Shown piece by piece: positions 7,400 through 15,891 of a stretch of DNA of 64,000 bases. The DNA is taken from the NCBI RefSeq assembly GCF_009857595.1, contig NZ_WWCU01000014.1, forward strand, positions 1-64,000. Reading direction: 5' to 3'. The stretch is from Pseudoduganella aquatica (GTDB lineage Bacteria > Pseudomonadota > Gammaproteobacteria > Burkholderiales > Burkholderiaceae_D). The notes under the pieces are model-generated. The model ran no database searches. It saw nothing but the letters and a program-made list of their open reading frames with translations, and was not told the DNA's origin. The position numbers and the translations under genes are program-made. Each line of letters opens with the position of its first letter. Positions within the stretch are counted from its first letter, which is position 1.

Positions 7400-8794
7400 T
7401 TACCAGCCGGCTGCGTTCTTGATCAGCGTGTGTACTTGCGTGTTCTCCAGCGTGCCCCGGAAGTCCGCCGCGCGCGCGCCGATGGCGCCGAGGTAGACGT
7501 CCGTGCCGCCGTTGGTGGTGCTGCCCGGCGCCATGCGCACCGTGGCCTCCTGCCGGTAGCCCGGCTCGGTGACGATGGCGTCGCTCAGCAGCGAGCCGCC
7601 GGCGCGGCTGCCCTGCACGCGGTTCACGCCGTTGCCGTAGCCGATGATGGTGTAGGGGACGTCGTCCAGGTCCTTGTAGTAGCTGCCGTTCGAGTATTTG
7701 CGCACCAGGCCCAGCACGCCGGGTTCGGTGGCGGTGGTCTTGCCGGTGCGGATGGAGTAGCCGTTCAGTATCAGCGTGCTGTCGCTGCTGGCGGTCATGA
7801 CGATCAGCGTGTGCTTGAGGCCGGGGTCGATGGCCTGCATCTTGGCGATGGCCGTTTGCAGCGCCTTGTCCAGCGCCACGGTTTCGTCGAGCGCGCGGCG
7901 CGCGGTCGATGCGCGCTGCGCCTGGCCGATCTGGCCGTTGCCCACCACGAGGAAGAAACCCTTGCCGCTGCCGGCCAGCACGTCGATGGCTGCCGAAGTC
8001 ATGGCCGGCAGCGACGGCGCCTTGGCGCCGAAGATGCCAGCCACGCGCTGCCCCGCAGCCGGTGCGAGCGCCTGCAGCGCGGCGGCGTCGGCCACTTGCT
8101 GGTAGCCTTTGCCGCGCAATTCGGCCAGCAGGTCGCGGCCGTCGGCGCGCTTGTGGAAATACTGCGCGCCGCCGCCCAGCACCACGTCCAGGCCGCCCGC
8201 CAGCTGTTCGTTGTAGCCCGCGCCGTCCGGCACCAGCGCGGCGGCGATGTCCTCATTGCGCGTGGCTTGGCAGGTGTGCGCATAGCCTGCCGCCGTCAGC
8301 GCGTCCGTCACGCTGGCCCCGTTGACCACGCCCGCCGCCCAGCCGCGCTTGCGGGCCAGCTCCAGCAGCGTGGCCGGCGCGCGCGGGGCTGCACCCGCGC
8401 CCGCGCCGCAGCCGCTCACGGCCAGTTGCCCGTTATTGGTCTTCACGCCCGTCATGTAAGCCGACATGGCGGCCGCCGTGTCGGTCACCTGCATGTCGTT
8501 GGAATAGGTCTTGACGTAAGCCGATTCAGGCAGCGTGTCGATGGCGAGGTCGCCGGACTCGCCCACGGCGTAGTTGCGCGCGGCGGTCAGCGTGTTGATG
8601 CCCATGCCGTCGCCGACCAGGAAGATGATGTGCCTGAGCGCTGCGGATTCAGCCGGCATGGCGGGCGGCAGCGGCGCCTGCACCTGCGGGCCCTGCTTAG
8701 CGCCGCTGCCCGCGCAGCCTGCCAGCGCGCCGAGTGCGGCGGCGATGGCGGCAATGGCCAGCTTGTCCGCCGTGTTCCGAATCCGATTTTTCAT
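7400..8794 (-). CDS. Alkaline-phosphatase-like lipoprotein with lost metal ligands (probable pseudoenzyme)
   Basis: A 464-residue protein similar along its length to the neighbouring phosphatase, with matching C-termini (RGTLENTQVHTLIKNAAGW against KGTMENTRVFELMKAAFGF). The ATG at 8794 starts a lipoprotein signal with lipobox LAGC (Cys27); an earlier in-frame start would add ten residues with no leader. Asp62 is kept, but the nucleophile is Thr106 rather than Ser. The positions of Glu297, Asp302, His306, Asp348, His349 and His426 of the paralogue are Gly285, Gly290, Arg294, Ser336, Ser337 and Thr426. Normal two-zinc catalysis looks impossible. The frame is intact, so a binding or scaffold role is more likely than decay; this is inference. 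Confidence 0.87.
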   Translation of the reverse strand: MKNRIRNTADKLAIAAIAAALGALAGCAGSGAKQGPQVQAPLPPAMPAESAALRHIIFLVGDGMGINTLTAARNYAVGESGDLAIDTLPESAYVKTYSNDMQVTDTAAAMSAYMTGVKTNNGQLAVSGCGAGAGAAPRAPATLLELARKRGWAAGVVNGASVTDALTAAGYAHTCQATRNEDIAAALVPDGAGYNEQLAGGLDVVLGGGAQYFHKRADGRDLLAELRGKGYQQVADAAALQALAPAAGQRVAGIFGAKAPSLPAMTSAAIDVLAGSGKGFFLVVGNGQIGQAQRASTARRALDETVALDKALQTAIAKMQAIDPGLKHTLIVMTASSDSTLILNGYSIRTGKTTATEPGVLGLVRKYSNGSYYKDLDDVPYTIIGYGNGVNRVQGSRAGGSLLSDAIVTEPGYRQEATVRMAPGSTTNGGTDVYLGAIGARAADFRGTLENTQVHTLIKNAAGW

Positions 8795-8851
8795 GGCCTG
8801 TCCCAGTGTCGCAAAGGCAGCCATCTTATCTGAAATCGGTGCGGCGGAAAA

Positions 8852-9511
8852 TCAGATCGGAGGGGAGGTTTTCCAGTTGTTCCACGCCGCGAGCACGGCG
8901 TTCGGATAGTCGGGCCGTCCGCGCGAACCGTTGTAGCGGCCCAGCGCCAGGAACAGGTTGCCGCGCTCCATGTCGATATACATGCGCAGGATGGCGCAGC
9001 CGTAGCGCAGATTGGTCTGCATATTGAACAGCTTGCGGCGGTCGCTGTCGCCGATCACATTGGTCCAGAACGGCATCACCTGCATATAGCCGCGCGCGCC
9101 CACCACGGACACCGCGTACTTGCGGTAGGCCGACTCCACCTGGATCAGCCCCAGCACCAGGCCCGGCTCCAGCCCGGCGCGGCGCGCCTCGTACCACGCG
9201 GTCTCGAGGAACTCGGTGCGCACCTGCTCGTCCGGCAGCTTGCGCTTGAGCCGCGCCGACATCTGCCCCAGCCACATTTCGTAGCGCTGGCGGTCGGCGG
9301 GATTGCTGAAACTGGGCTTGGGCGGACGGGCGTCCAGGATGGCGTTCGACAGCGCCAGCCGCACGGTGTCGGCCAGCGCTTCTTCCTGCTGGTTGCCGGC
9401 AAAACCGAACGGCGCGCCCAGCACGCCGGTCGAAAACGCCAGCACATGCCACCAGCGCAGCGGCCTGGCCCAGAAACGGCGCCGTTCCGCGCCTTTGCGC
9501 TGATGGATCAT
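8852..9511 (-). CDS. Lytic transglycosylase, SLT domain
   Basis: A 219-residue protein with an N-terminal hydrophobic segment (about residues 20-38) and a soluble lysozyme-like domain from about residue 100. Catalytic Glu lies in LGLIQVESAYRKYAVSVVGA, followed by ARGYMQVMPFW and the Tyr-containing LALGRYNGSRG, the standard SLT motif set. It should cleave peptidoglycan glycan strands in the periplasm to 1,6-anhydro products. The ATG at 9511 lies 5 bases after the proS stop codon, so it is read with proS; the frame is open further upstream but only inside proS. Confidence 0.93.
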   Translation of the reverse strand: MIHQRKGAERRRFWARPLRWWHVLAFSTGVLGAPFGFAGNQQEEALADTVRLALSNAILDARPPKPSFSNPADRQRYEMWLGQMSARLKRKLPDEQVRTEFLETAWYEARRAGLEPGLVLGLIQVESAYRKYAVSVVGARGYMQVMPFWTNVIGDSDRRKLFNMQTNLRYGCAILRMYIDMERGNLFLALGRYNGSRGRPDYPNAVLAAWNNWKTSPPI

Positions 9512-9516
9512 GCTGT

Positions 9517-11256
9517 TCACTGCTGCACTTTGCCTTTGATGAAGTCCACCACCTCGGCCAGCGGCACCGGGGTTGCTTCGGTATCGCGGCGGCCCTGGTA
9601 TTCCAGGTTGCCTTCCTTCAGGCCGCGCTCGCCGATCACCACGCGGTGCGGCACGCCGATCAGTTCCCAGTCGGCGAACATGGCGCCCGGACGCAGGCCA
9701 CGGTCGTCCACGATCACGTCGATGCCGGCCGCCTGCGCGGCGGCGTACAGCTTGTCGGTCTCTTCCTTGACCAGCTCGCTGCGGTCGTAGCCCATCGGGC
9801 ACAGCACCAGCTCGAACGGCGCCAGCGAGGTTGGCCAGATGATGCCTTTCTCGTCGAAGTTCTGCTCGATCGCCGCGCCCAGGATGCGGGTCACGCCGAT
9901 GCCGTAGCAGCCCATCTGCAGCGGCGCGGCCTTGCCGTTTTCGTCCAGGAAGGTGGCCTTCATGGATTCCGAATAGGCGGTGCCCAGCTGGAACACGTGG
10001 CCCACTTCGATGCCGCGCTCGATCGCCAGCACGCCCTTGCCGTCCGGCGAAGGATCGCCTTCGACCACATTGCGCAGGTCGGCGACGATGGCCGGCTCGG
10101 CCACGTCGCGGCCCCAGTTGGCGCCGGTGTAGTGGAAGTCCGCCTCGTTGGCGCCGGTGATGAAGTCGGCCATATTGGCCACGGTGCGGTCGGCCACCAC
10201 GGTGACCGGCGCCTTGGTGCCGATCGGCCCCAGGTAGCCAGGGATGCAGCCGTACACTTCCAGGATCTCCGCCTCGGTCGAGAAGCGGTGGTTGGCCAGG
10301 CCGGGCACTTTGCCGACCTTGATTTCGTTCAGCTCATGGTCGCCGCGCAGCAGCAGCATGAAGTACTGCTTCTTGCCGGCTGTTCCATCTTCCCCCTGCT
10401 GCTCGACGGTCAGCGCCAGCGTCTTGATCGTGTTGCTCAGCGCGGTGCCCAGCAGCTTGGCCACATCCTCGCACTTGGCCGCTTTCGGCGTGGAGGTTTT
10501 CACCAGTGCGGCGCCGGGTGCAGGACGGGTGCCGGTGGCCAGCGCCTCGGCCGCCTCCATATTGGCCGCGTAGTCCGAATCCGGGCAGTACACCAGCGCG
10601 TCCTCGCCGGTGGAGGCGATCACGTGGAACTCATGCGAACCGGTGCCGCCGATGGCGCCGTTGTCGGCCGCCACTGCGCGGAACTTCAGGCCAAAGCGGG
10701 TAAAGATGCGGGTGTAGGCGTCGAACATGACTTTGTACGACTGCTGCATGCCGGCCAGGTCGCGGTCGAAGGAGTAGGCGTCCTTCATGGTGAACTCGCG
10801 GCCGCGCATCAGGCCGAAACGCGGACGGCGCTCGTCGCGGAATTTGGTCTGGATGTGGTAAAAATTCAACGGAAGCTGCTTGTAGGATTTAATTTCCGAA
10901 CGAACAACATCGGTGATCACTTCCTCGGACGTCGGCTGGATGGCGAACTCGCGGCCGTGGCGGTCTTTCACGCGCATCAGCTCGGCGCCCATCTTGTCCC
11001 AGCGCCCGGTCTCCTGCCACAGCTCGGCCGGCTGCACCAGAGGCATCAGCAGCTCAATGGCGGCGGCATTGTTCATCTCCTCGCGCACGATGGCCTCGAC
11101 CTTGCGGATCACCTTCAGGCCCATCGGCATATAGGTGTAGATACCCGAGCCCAGGCGTTTGATCATGCCGGCGCGCATCATCAACTGGTGGCTGACGATC
11201 TCCGCGTCGGACGGCGCTTCTTTGAGAGTTGAAATAAAAAATCGGGAGGCACGCAT
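9517..11256 (-). CDS. proS: Proline--tRNA ligase (bacterial type, with editing domain)
   Basis: A 579-residue class II synthetase charging tRNA-Pro. Motif 2 is [17 protein letters not shown], with TSEEV before it, and motif 3 is [13 protein letters not shown]. Between them (about residues 225-405) lies the YbaK-like insertion that hydrolyses misacylated Ala-tRNA-Pro. The C-terminal anticodon-binding domain starts near [11 protein letters not shown]. Length and order fit the bacterial ProS of E. coli. It is the first gene of a two-gene unit with the transglycosylase. Confidence 0.98.
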   Translation of the reverse strand: MRASRFFISTLKEAPSDAEIVSHQLMMRAGMIKRLGSGIYTYMPMGLKVIRKVEAIVREEMNNAAAIELLMPLVQPAELWQETGRWDKMGAELMRVKDRHGREFAIQPTSEEVITDVVRSEIKSYKQLPLNFYHIQTKFRDERRPRFGLMRGREFTMKDAYSFDRDLAGMQQSYKVMFDAYTRIFTRFGLKFRAVAADNGAIGGTGSHEFHVIASTGEDALVYCPDSDYAANMEAAEALATGTRPAPGAALVKTSTPKAAKCEDVAKLLGTALSNTIKTLALTVEQQGEDGTAGKKQYFMLLLRGDHELNEIKVGKVPGLANHRFSTEAEILEVYGCIPGYLGPIGTKAPVTVVADRTVANMADFITGANEADFHYTGANWGRDVAEPAIVADLRNVVEGDPSPDGKGVLAIERGIEVGHVFQLGTAYSESMKATFLDENGKAAPLQMGCYGIGVTRILGAAIEQNFDEKGIIWPTSLAPFELVLCPMGYDRSELVKEETDKLYAAAQAAGIDVIVDDRGLRPGAMFADWELIGVPHRVVIGERGLKEGNLEYQGRRDTEATPVPLAEVVDFIKGKVQQ

Positions 11257-11459
11257 ACGGTGAATTCTTTTTAAAAAGAGAGAGTTATAATCAACCTAAT
11301 TTTAAAGGATTAGCTGGCTGATGCGTCCATACTTTATACAAATGCGTTCATTAGATGGCCCGCCGACGGTTTTCGTACCCCGAAAACCGGGCTGGCGCGC
11401 AGGTTTGTGGGCAAAAATATAAGAAGGACGTACTGCAAGCAGAAAGTTTGAGGTGCAAC

Positions 11460-12206
11460 ATGCTCGACCGTGAAGGGTTTCGGCCCAACGTCGGCATCAT
11501 CCTGCTTAACGCCCATAACGAGGTGTGGTGGGGCAAGCGGGTGCGCGAGCACTCATGGCAGTTCCCGCAAGGCGGGATCAAGTACGGCGAAACGCCTGAA
11601 CAGGCGATGTACAGGGAGCTAGAGGAAGAAATAGGACTACGGGCGGAACACGTCAAGATCGTCGGCCGCACCCGCGACTGGCTGCGCTACGAGGTGCCGG
11701 ACCACTTTATCAAGCGCGAGATACGCGGCCACTACCGTGGCCAGAAGCAGATCTGGTTTCTGCTGCGCATGTGCGCGCGCGACAATGACGTGAACCTGCG
11801 CCTGACCGACCACCCCGAGTTCGACGCCTGGCGCTGGCATGAGTACTGGGTGCCGCTGGACGTGGTGATCGAGTTCAAGCGCGACGTGTACCAGCGTGCC
11901 CTGCAGGAGCTGTCGCGTTTCCTGACGTGGCCGGCGCACGGCAACGGCGGCAACCGCCACCATACGTCGCGCTACCTGCGCCAGCCGCACGCGCCGCGCA
12001 ATGGAAACGGCAGCGGCAACGGCACGAGTGGCGGCAGCGGTGGCAATAGCAGCAACATTGCCAACCGCGCAATCGCCGCAGTGGCCGCCAACGCAGCCAA
12101 TGCCGCCAACGCCGCCGCAGCGGGCGGCGCCCCGGCCCTGGTGGACGGCGATCCCTGCGACTGCGCGGACGACACGCCCCGCATCGTGCAGCCGGGACAG
12201 GAGTAA
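11460..12206 (+). CDS. rppH: RNA pyrophosphohydrolase RppH (Nudix) with long C-terminal tail
   Basis: A 248-residue Nudix enzyme that removes pyrophosphate from the 5' end of mRNA and so triggers decay. The start [12 protein letters not shown] is the family start and has a GAGG site 5-8 bases before it. The Nudix box spans residues 38-60 ([13 protein letters not shown], then RELEEEIGL). The enzyme fold ends about residue 160. Beyond it lies a low-complexity tail of about 85 residues rich in Asn, Gly and Ala ([24 protein letters not shown]) that is absent from E. coli RppH. A bidirectional terminator follows. Confidence 0.95.
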   Translation: MLDREGFRPNVGIILLNAHNEVWWGKRVREHSWQFPQGGIKYGETPEQAMYRELEEEIGLRAEHVKIVGRTRDWLRYEVPDHFIKREIRGHYRGQKQIWFLLRMCARDNDVNLRLTDHPEFDAWRWHEYWVPLDVVIEFKRDVYQRALQELSRFLTWPAHGNGGNRHHTSRYLRQPHAPRNGNGSGNGTSGGSGGNSSNIANRAIAAVAANAANAANAAAAGGAPALVDGDPCDCADDTPRIVQPGQE

Positions 12207-12210
12207 AAGC

Positions 12211-12239
12211 AAAACGGACGCCTCGGCGTCCGTTTTTTT
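12211..12239. terminator. Bidirectional intrinsic terminator between rppH and the reductase gene
   Basis: AAAACGGACGCC pairs with GGCGTCCGTTTT, with a run of seven T on the plus strand and four on the minus strand. It sits in the 37 bases between two convergent genes. Confidence 0.9.
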
Positions 12240-12243
12240 ATGC

Positions 12244-12825
12244 TCAGACGATTTTGCAGGCGTCCTCGAACGGCAGGCGCTGCGCGCGCGGGCGCAGCTT
12301 CTCCGGCACGCCGTAGCCCAGGCTGCACAGGAAATTGGCTTTCAGCGTGGTACCGGCGAAGAAGGCCTCGTTGACCTTGCCCTCGTCGAAGCCGGACATG
12401 GGGCCGCAGTCCAGGCCGAGCGCGCGCGCCGCCAGGATCAGGTAGCCGCCCTGCAGCGAGGAGTTGCGCATGGCGAAAGTGTCTATCATGGCCGTCTTGC
12501 CGGTGAAGAAAGCCTGGCCGTCCACATGCGGCGACAGCAGCGGGAACTTCTCGTAGAAGGCCGTGTCCATGGCCACAATGACGGTCACCGGCGCCACCTC
12601 GATCTTGGGGCCGTTGCCGGGCGAGGCGCAGGCGGCCAGCCTGGCGCGCTGCTCGGCGGACTTGACGAACACGAAGCGCGCCGGCGAACCGTTGAACGCG
12701 GTCGGCGCCCATTTCAGCGTGTCGTACAGCTGGCGCAGCAGCTCGTCGCTGATGTCGCGCGGCTGCCAGCCCTGGTGGCTGCGGGCTTGGTGGAACAGAG
12801 TATCGAGTGCGTCTTGGTTCAGCAT
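12244..12825 (-). CDS. rutE: Nitroreductase-family malonic semialdehyde reductase (RutE/HadB type)
   Basis: A 193-residue flavin-dependent reductase. APTAFNGSPARFVFV, FAMRNSSLQGGYLILAARALGLDCGPMSGFD and the C-terminal LPFEDACKIV are characteristic of the RutE group, which reduces malonic semialdehyde to 3-hydroxypropionate with NAD(P)H. The ATG at 12825 is chosen because GGAG lies 6-10 bases upstream; a TTG five codons earlier is the only extension. No other rut genes are nearby, so a general detoxifying role is as likely as pyrimidine catabolism. Confidence 0.85.
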   Translation of the reverse strand: MLNQDALDTLFHQARSHQGWQPRDISDELLRQLYDTLKWAPTAFNGSPARFVFVKSAEQRARLAACASPGNGPKIEVAPVTVIVAMDTAFYEKFPLLSPHVDGQAFFTGKTAMIDTFAMRNSSLQGGYLILAARALGLDCGPMSGFDEGKVNEAFFAGTTLKANFLCSLGYGVPEKLRPRAQRLPFEDACKIV

Positions 12826-12933
12826 GCTGGCTCCGGACAAGATGGTTTAAATTACATTAATGAACTGGCTCAGGGTACACAAATCCGCGCCAAGGTACAA
12901 TATCGGCTTCCAGCAGCCCTTGTCCTCCCTCTT

Positions 12934-13365
12934 ATGTTCAATCCGTCCTCCGACGATGTGCGCCGCTTCTTCTGCGCGGTCTTCCAGAAACAGCGCGCCA
13001 ACGAAATCCTCACGCCGCTGGAAATCATGGCCGGCGACTGGATACGCCACCACCCCGAGTACGAAGACGTGCTCAGCGACGTGGACGCGGCGCTCGCGCG
13101 CGACTATTCCGTCGACAGCGGCCAGACCAACCCCTTCCTGCACCTGTCCATGCACTTGTCCATCGACGAGCAGATTTCCATCGACCAACCGCCCGGCATC
13201 CGCGCGGCCGCCACGGCGCTCACGCTCAAGCTCGACTCGGCGCACGAGGCCCAGCACGAAATCATGGAATGCCTGGGCGAGATGATCTGGAACGCGCAGC
13301 GCAGCGGCCAGCCTCTGGACGCGCTGGCCTATATCGAAGCGGTGCAGCGGCGCGCAGCGCGCTGA
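12934..13365 (+). CDS. DUF1841 family protein
   Basis: A 143-residue acidic, soluble protein. MFNPSSDDVRRFFCAVF, the central HLSMHLSIDEQISIDQP and a conserved His-rich helix (AQHEIMECLGEMIW) mark the DUF1841 family of beta- and gammaproteobacteria. The function is unknown; in relatives the gene is commonly next to small c-type cytochrome genes, as here. The ATG at 12934 matches the family start; the frame is open upstream only through the divergent reductase gene. Confidence 0.85.
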   Translation: MFNPSSDDVRRFFCAVFQKQRANEILTPLEIMAGDWIRHHPEYEDVLSDVDAALARDYSVDSGQTNPFLHLSMHLSIDEQISIDQPPGIRAAATALTLKLDSAHEAQHEIMECLGEMIWNAQRSGQPLDALAYIEAVQRRAAR

Positions 13366-13377
13366 CGTTGCGGCGCC

Positions 13378-13470
13378 GGCGGGTTACGCTTTGCTAACCC
13401 GCCCTACGCAGCGCTCGCGGCCGATAGCGGCCGATGGCGATCGTAGGGCGGGTTAGCGCAGCGTAACCCG
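13378..13470. repeat. REP/BIME-like inverted pair, locus C
   Basis: Units at 13378-13407 (ending CTAC) and 13443-13470 (starting GTAG) face each other between the convergent DUF1841 and cytochrome c genes. The second unit lacks its last two bases. Confidence 0.85.
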
Positions 13471-13484
13471 ACAACACGCGGCGC

Positions 13485-13508
13485 AAAAAAAAACCACGCA
13501 ATGCGTGG
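13485..13508 (-). terminator. Intrinsic terminator of the cytochrome c pair
   Basis: Read on the minus strand, CCACGCA and TGCGTGG form a tight hairpin that runs into nine T residues, 25 bases after the stop codon of the downstream cytochrome gene. Confidence 0.88.
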
Positions 13509-13532
13509 CTTCTCTTATGCTGCGGTGCGGAA

Positions 13533-13874
13533 TCAGCGATGCACCGCCAGCGTACCGGGCAGGCTGTGCAGATACGCCGCCAGATCCTTGATGTCCTGGT
13601 TGGTCAGCGGCTTGACCTGGCCGGTCATGATGGCGTTGCTGCGGCCGTTGGCGGCGTCGCCGCGCTTGTAGGCGGTCAGCGCGTGCTGCAGGTAATCCTT
13701 GTGCTGGCCGGCCAGCTTGGGATACGACGGGTCGATCGGCGAATTGTAGTCCTTGCCGTGGCAGGCCGCGCAGCTGTACTTCTCGGCCAGCGCCTTGCCG
13801 GCGTCGATATTGCCGCCGGCGGTGGCGGCGAAGGAAGCGCTTGCGCAGAACAGGGCGATGATCAGTTTTTTCAT
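13533..13874 (-). CDS. Small class I c-type cytochrome
   Basis: A 113-residue periplasmic electron carrier. A signal peptide (residues 1-19) is followed by one haem site CAACH at residues 35-39 and a likely axial Met in NAIMTG; LAAYLHSLPG is the closing helix. It resembles one half of a cytochrome c4 or a c553. The ATG at 13874 starts the leader; the frame extends five codons upstream without gain. It lies 11 bases after a second cytochrome gene, so the two are cotranscribed and may work as a pair. Confidence 0.93.
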   Translation of the reverse strand: MKKLIIALFCASASFAATAGGNIDAGKALAEKYSCAACHGKDYNSPIDPSYPKLAGQHKDYLQHALTAYKRGDAANGRSNAIMTGQVKPLTNQDIKDLAAYLHSLPGTLAVHR

Positions 13875-13885
13875 GTGCTTGGCCC

Positions 13886-14224
13886 TCATTTCTGCGCGGT
13901 TTTCTGGGTCTGCTGCGAATAGTAGGCAGCGATGTCGGCGATATCCTGGTCCGACAGGCTGGTGGCGATGCCCTTCATGGACGGATGCTTGCGCTCGCCT
14001 TTTTTGTAGCCTTGCAGCGCATTCTCGATGTACTTAGCCGACTGGCCACCAATCATGGGCACCTGGAACACCTCGGGGAAAGTGGCTTTGTAGCCTGGGA
14101 TGCCGTGGCAACCGATACACATTTCGATCTTGGCTGGAGCCGCCTTGGCGTCTCCAACGATGTCCGCCGCTGCGGCAACGTTGGCGATGCCTGCAAGCAC
14201 GAGAACTGCGTAGATTTTTTTCAT
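13886..14224 (-). CDS. Small class I c-type cytochrome (upstream gene of the pair)
   Basis: A 112-residue periplasmic cytochrome with signal peptide (cleavage near AAAA at 17-20), haem motif CIGCH at residues 36-40 and likely Met ligand in KHPSMKG. DIADIAAYYSQQ is the C-terminal helix. Together with the next gene it resembles a cytochrome c4 split into two polypeptides. Its redox partner is not in the window. Confidence 0.93.
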   Translation of the reverse strand: MKKIYAVLVLAGIANVAAAADIVGDAKAAPAKIEMCIGCHGIPGYKATFPEVFQVPMIGGQSAKYIENALQGYKKGERKHPSMKGIATSLSDQDIADIAAYYSQQTQKTAQK

Positions 14225-14429
14225 GGTGGATGGCTAAGTTAACGTCAGTAATATTGATGATACTGATACGATACTGCGATGCTCCGAGGGCATAAAAGTT
14301 GACTTTTACGCCAACAGCGAACGATTCTAACTCAATAACAAGTTGCGAGTCCACATCATCCGCCCGCAGTGTGGTATAGCGATCTGGCATATACTCGTGG
14401 CATCGAAAATCCTCTACGAGACAGCTTTC

Positions 14430-15293
14430 ATGCACGCTAATAATAAAGGCCAGCGCTTCCAGGGCTCCGACAACTACGTCGCCACCAATGATCTGAAACT
14501 GGCAGTGAACGCGGCGCTCACGCTGCAGCGCCCCCTGCTCATCAAGGGCGAGCCGGGCACCGGCAAGACCATGCTGGCCGAAGAAGTGGCGGCCGCGCTG
14601 AACATGCCGCTGATGCAGTGGCACATCAAGTCCACCACCAAGGCCCAGCAAGGCCTGTATGAATACGACGCCGTCTCGCGCCTGCGCGACTCCCAGCTGG
14701 GCGACGAACGCGTGCGCGACATCCACAACTACATCGTCAAGGGCGTGCTGTGGCAGGCCTTCACCGCGCCCGAGCCGGTGGTGCTGCTGATCGACGAAAT
14801 CGACAAGGCCGATATCGAATTCCCGAACGACCTGCTGCGCGAACTGGACCGCATGGAGTTCTACGTCTACGAGACGCGCGAAATGGTGCAGGCCAAGCAC
14901 CGCCCGCTGGTCATCATCACCTCCAACAACGAGAAGGAACTGCCGGACGCCTTCCTGCGCCGCTGCTTCTTCCACTACATCAAATTCCCGGACAAGGACA
15001 CGATGGAGCAGATCGTCAAGGTGCACTACCCCACCTTGAAGCAGGAGCTGCTGGCCACCGCGCTGCAAACCTTCTACGAAGTGCGCGACGTGCCCGGCCT
15101 GAAGAAAAAGCCGTCCACCTCCGAGTTCCTGGACTGGCTCAAGCTGCTGCTGGCCGAAGACATCCCGCCGGAAGCGCTGCGCAGCAAGGACGCCAAGGCC
15201 GTGGTGCCGCCGCTGCACGGCGCGCTGCTGAAGAACGAACAGGACGTGCACCTGTTCGAGCGCCTGGTGTTCATGAACAGGACCAACCGCTGA
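14430..15293 (+). CDS. MoxR-family AAA+ ATPase
   Basis: A 287-residue ATPase. Walker A GEPGTGKT is at residues 40-47, Walker B is VVLLIDEIDKAD, sensor 1 lies in VIITSNNEKELPDAFLRRC. MoxR ATPases act as chaperones that, with a von Willebrand factor A partner, insert metals or mature complexes. The VWA gene follows after one acetyltransferase gene, and its stop codon overlaps the next start (TGATG), so the three form one operon. The start MHANNKGQRFQG is the family start; the ribosome site before it is weak. Confidence 0.95.
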   Translation: MHANNKGQRFQGSDNYVATNDLKLAVNAALTLQRPLLIKGEPGTGKTMLAEEVAAALNMPLMQWHIKSTTKAQQGLYEYDAVSRLRDSQLGDERVRDIHNYIVKGVLWQAFTAPEPVVLLIDEIDKADIEFPNDLLRELDRMEFYVYETREMVQAKHRPLVIITSNNEKELPDAFLRRCFFHYIKFPDKDTMEQIVKVHYPTLKQELLATALQTFYEVRDVPGLKKKPSTSEFLDWLKLLLAEDIPPEALRSKDAKAVVPPLHGALLKNEQDVHLFERLVFMNRTNR

Positions 15294-15889
15294 TGAACGC
15301 CTTGCTGGCCAATTTCGCCCCCATGACGCTGGAGCTGAACGGCGTGCGCCTGGAGCCGCTCGGCCTGCAGCACGCCGCCGGCCTGCGCGCCGCCGCCTGC
15401 GACGGCGAACTGTGGAAGCTGCGCATCACCTCCGTGCCCGAGCCGGACATGGTGGAAGCGTACATCGCCGCCGCGCTCGAGATGCGCCCCGGCCGCTACG
15501 CCTTCGCCGTCATCGACACGGCCACCGGTGCCGTGATCGGCACCACCAGCTACCACGACATCGTGCCCGCGCTGGACCGCGTGGAAATCGGCTACACCTG
15601 GTACGCGCGCAGCCGCCAGCGCAGCTACGTCAACACCAGCTGCAAGCTGCTGCTGCTCACGCACGCCTTCGACACGCTGGGCTGCGCCGTGGTCGGCTTC
15701 CGCACCGACAACTTCAACCACGCCTCGCAGGCCGCCATCGAGCGCCTGGGCGCGAAAAAGGACGGCGTGCTGCGCCACCACGCGCTGCGCCGCGACGGCA
15801 CCGTGCGCGACACCGTTGTGTACAGCATCGTGCGCGGCGAATGGCCGGAAATCAAAGCGCACCTGCGCTACAAGCTAAGCAGAGACTGA
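15293..15889 (+). CDS. GNAT acetyltransferase, RimJ/RimL type
   Basis: A 198-residue N-acetyltransferase with the order of a RimJ/RimL protein: an N-terminal strand (LELNGVRLEPLGLQHAAGL), GTTSYHDI, the VEIGYTWYAR core and the ASQAAIERLGAKKDGVLR helix that binds acetyl-CoA. It probably acetylates an amine on a protein or small molecule. It is squeezed between moxR (overlap TGATG) and the VWA gene (gap 2 bases), so it may act on the same target complex; that is inference. Confidence 0.9.
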   Translation: MNALLANFAPMTLELNGVRLEPLGLQHAAGLRAAACDGELWKLRITSVPEPDMVEAYIAAALEMRPGRYAFAVIDTATGAVIGTTSYHDIVPALDRVEIGYTWYARSRQRSYVNTSCKLLLLTHAFDTLGCAVVGFRTDNFNHASQAAIERLGAKKDGVLRHHALRRDGTVRDTVVYSIVRGEWPEIKAHLRYKLSRD

Positions 15890-15891
15890 GC

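Noticed and set aside
11286-11291. TATAAT as the -10 box of the rppH promoter
   Set aside because: No -35-like sequence lies 15-19 bases upstream and the box is 170 bases from the start codon, so it was not called.
13533-14224. The two small cytochrome genes as one frameshifted cytochrome c4
   Set aside because: Each has its own signal peptide, haem site, start and stop with an 11-base gap, so they are two separate proteins.
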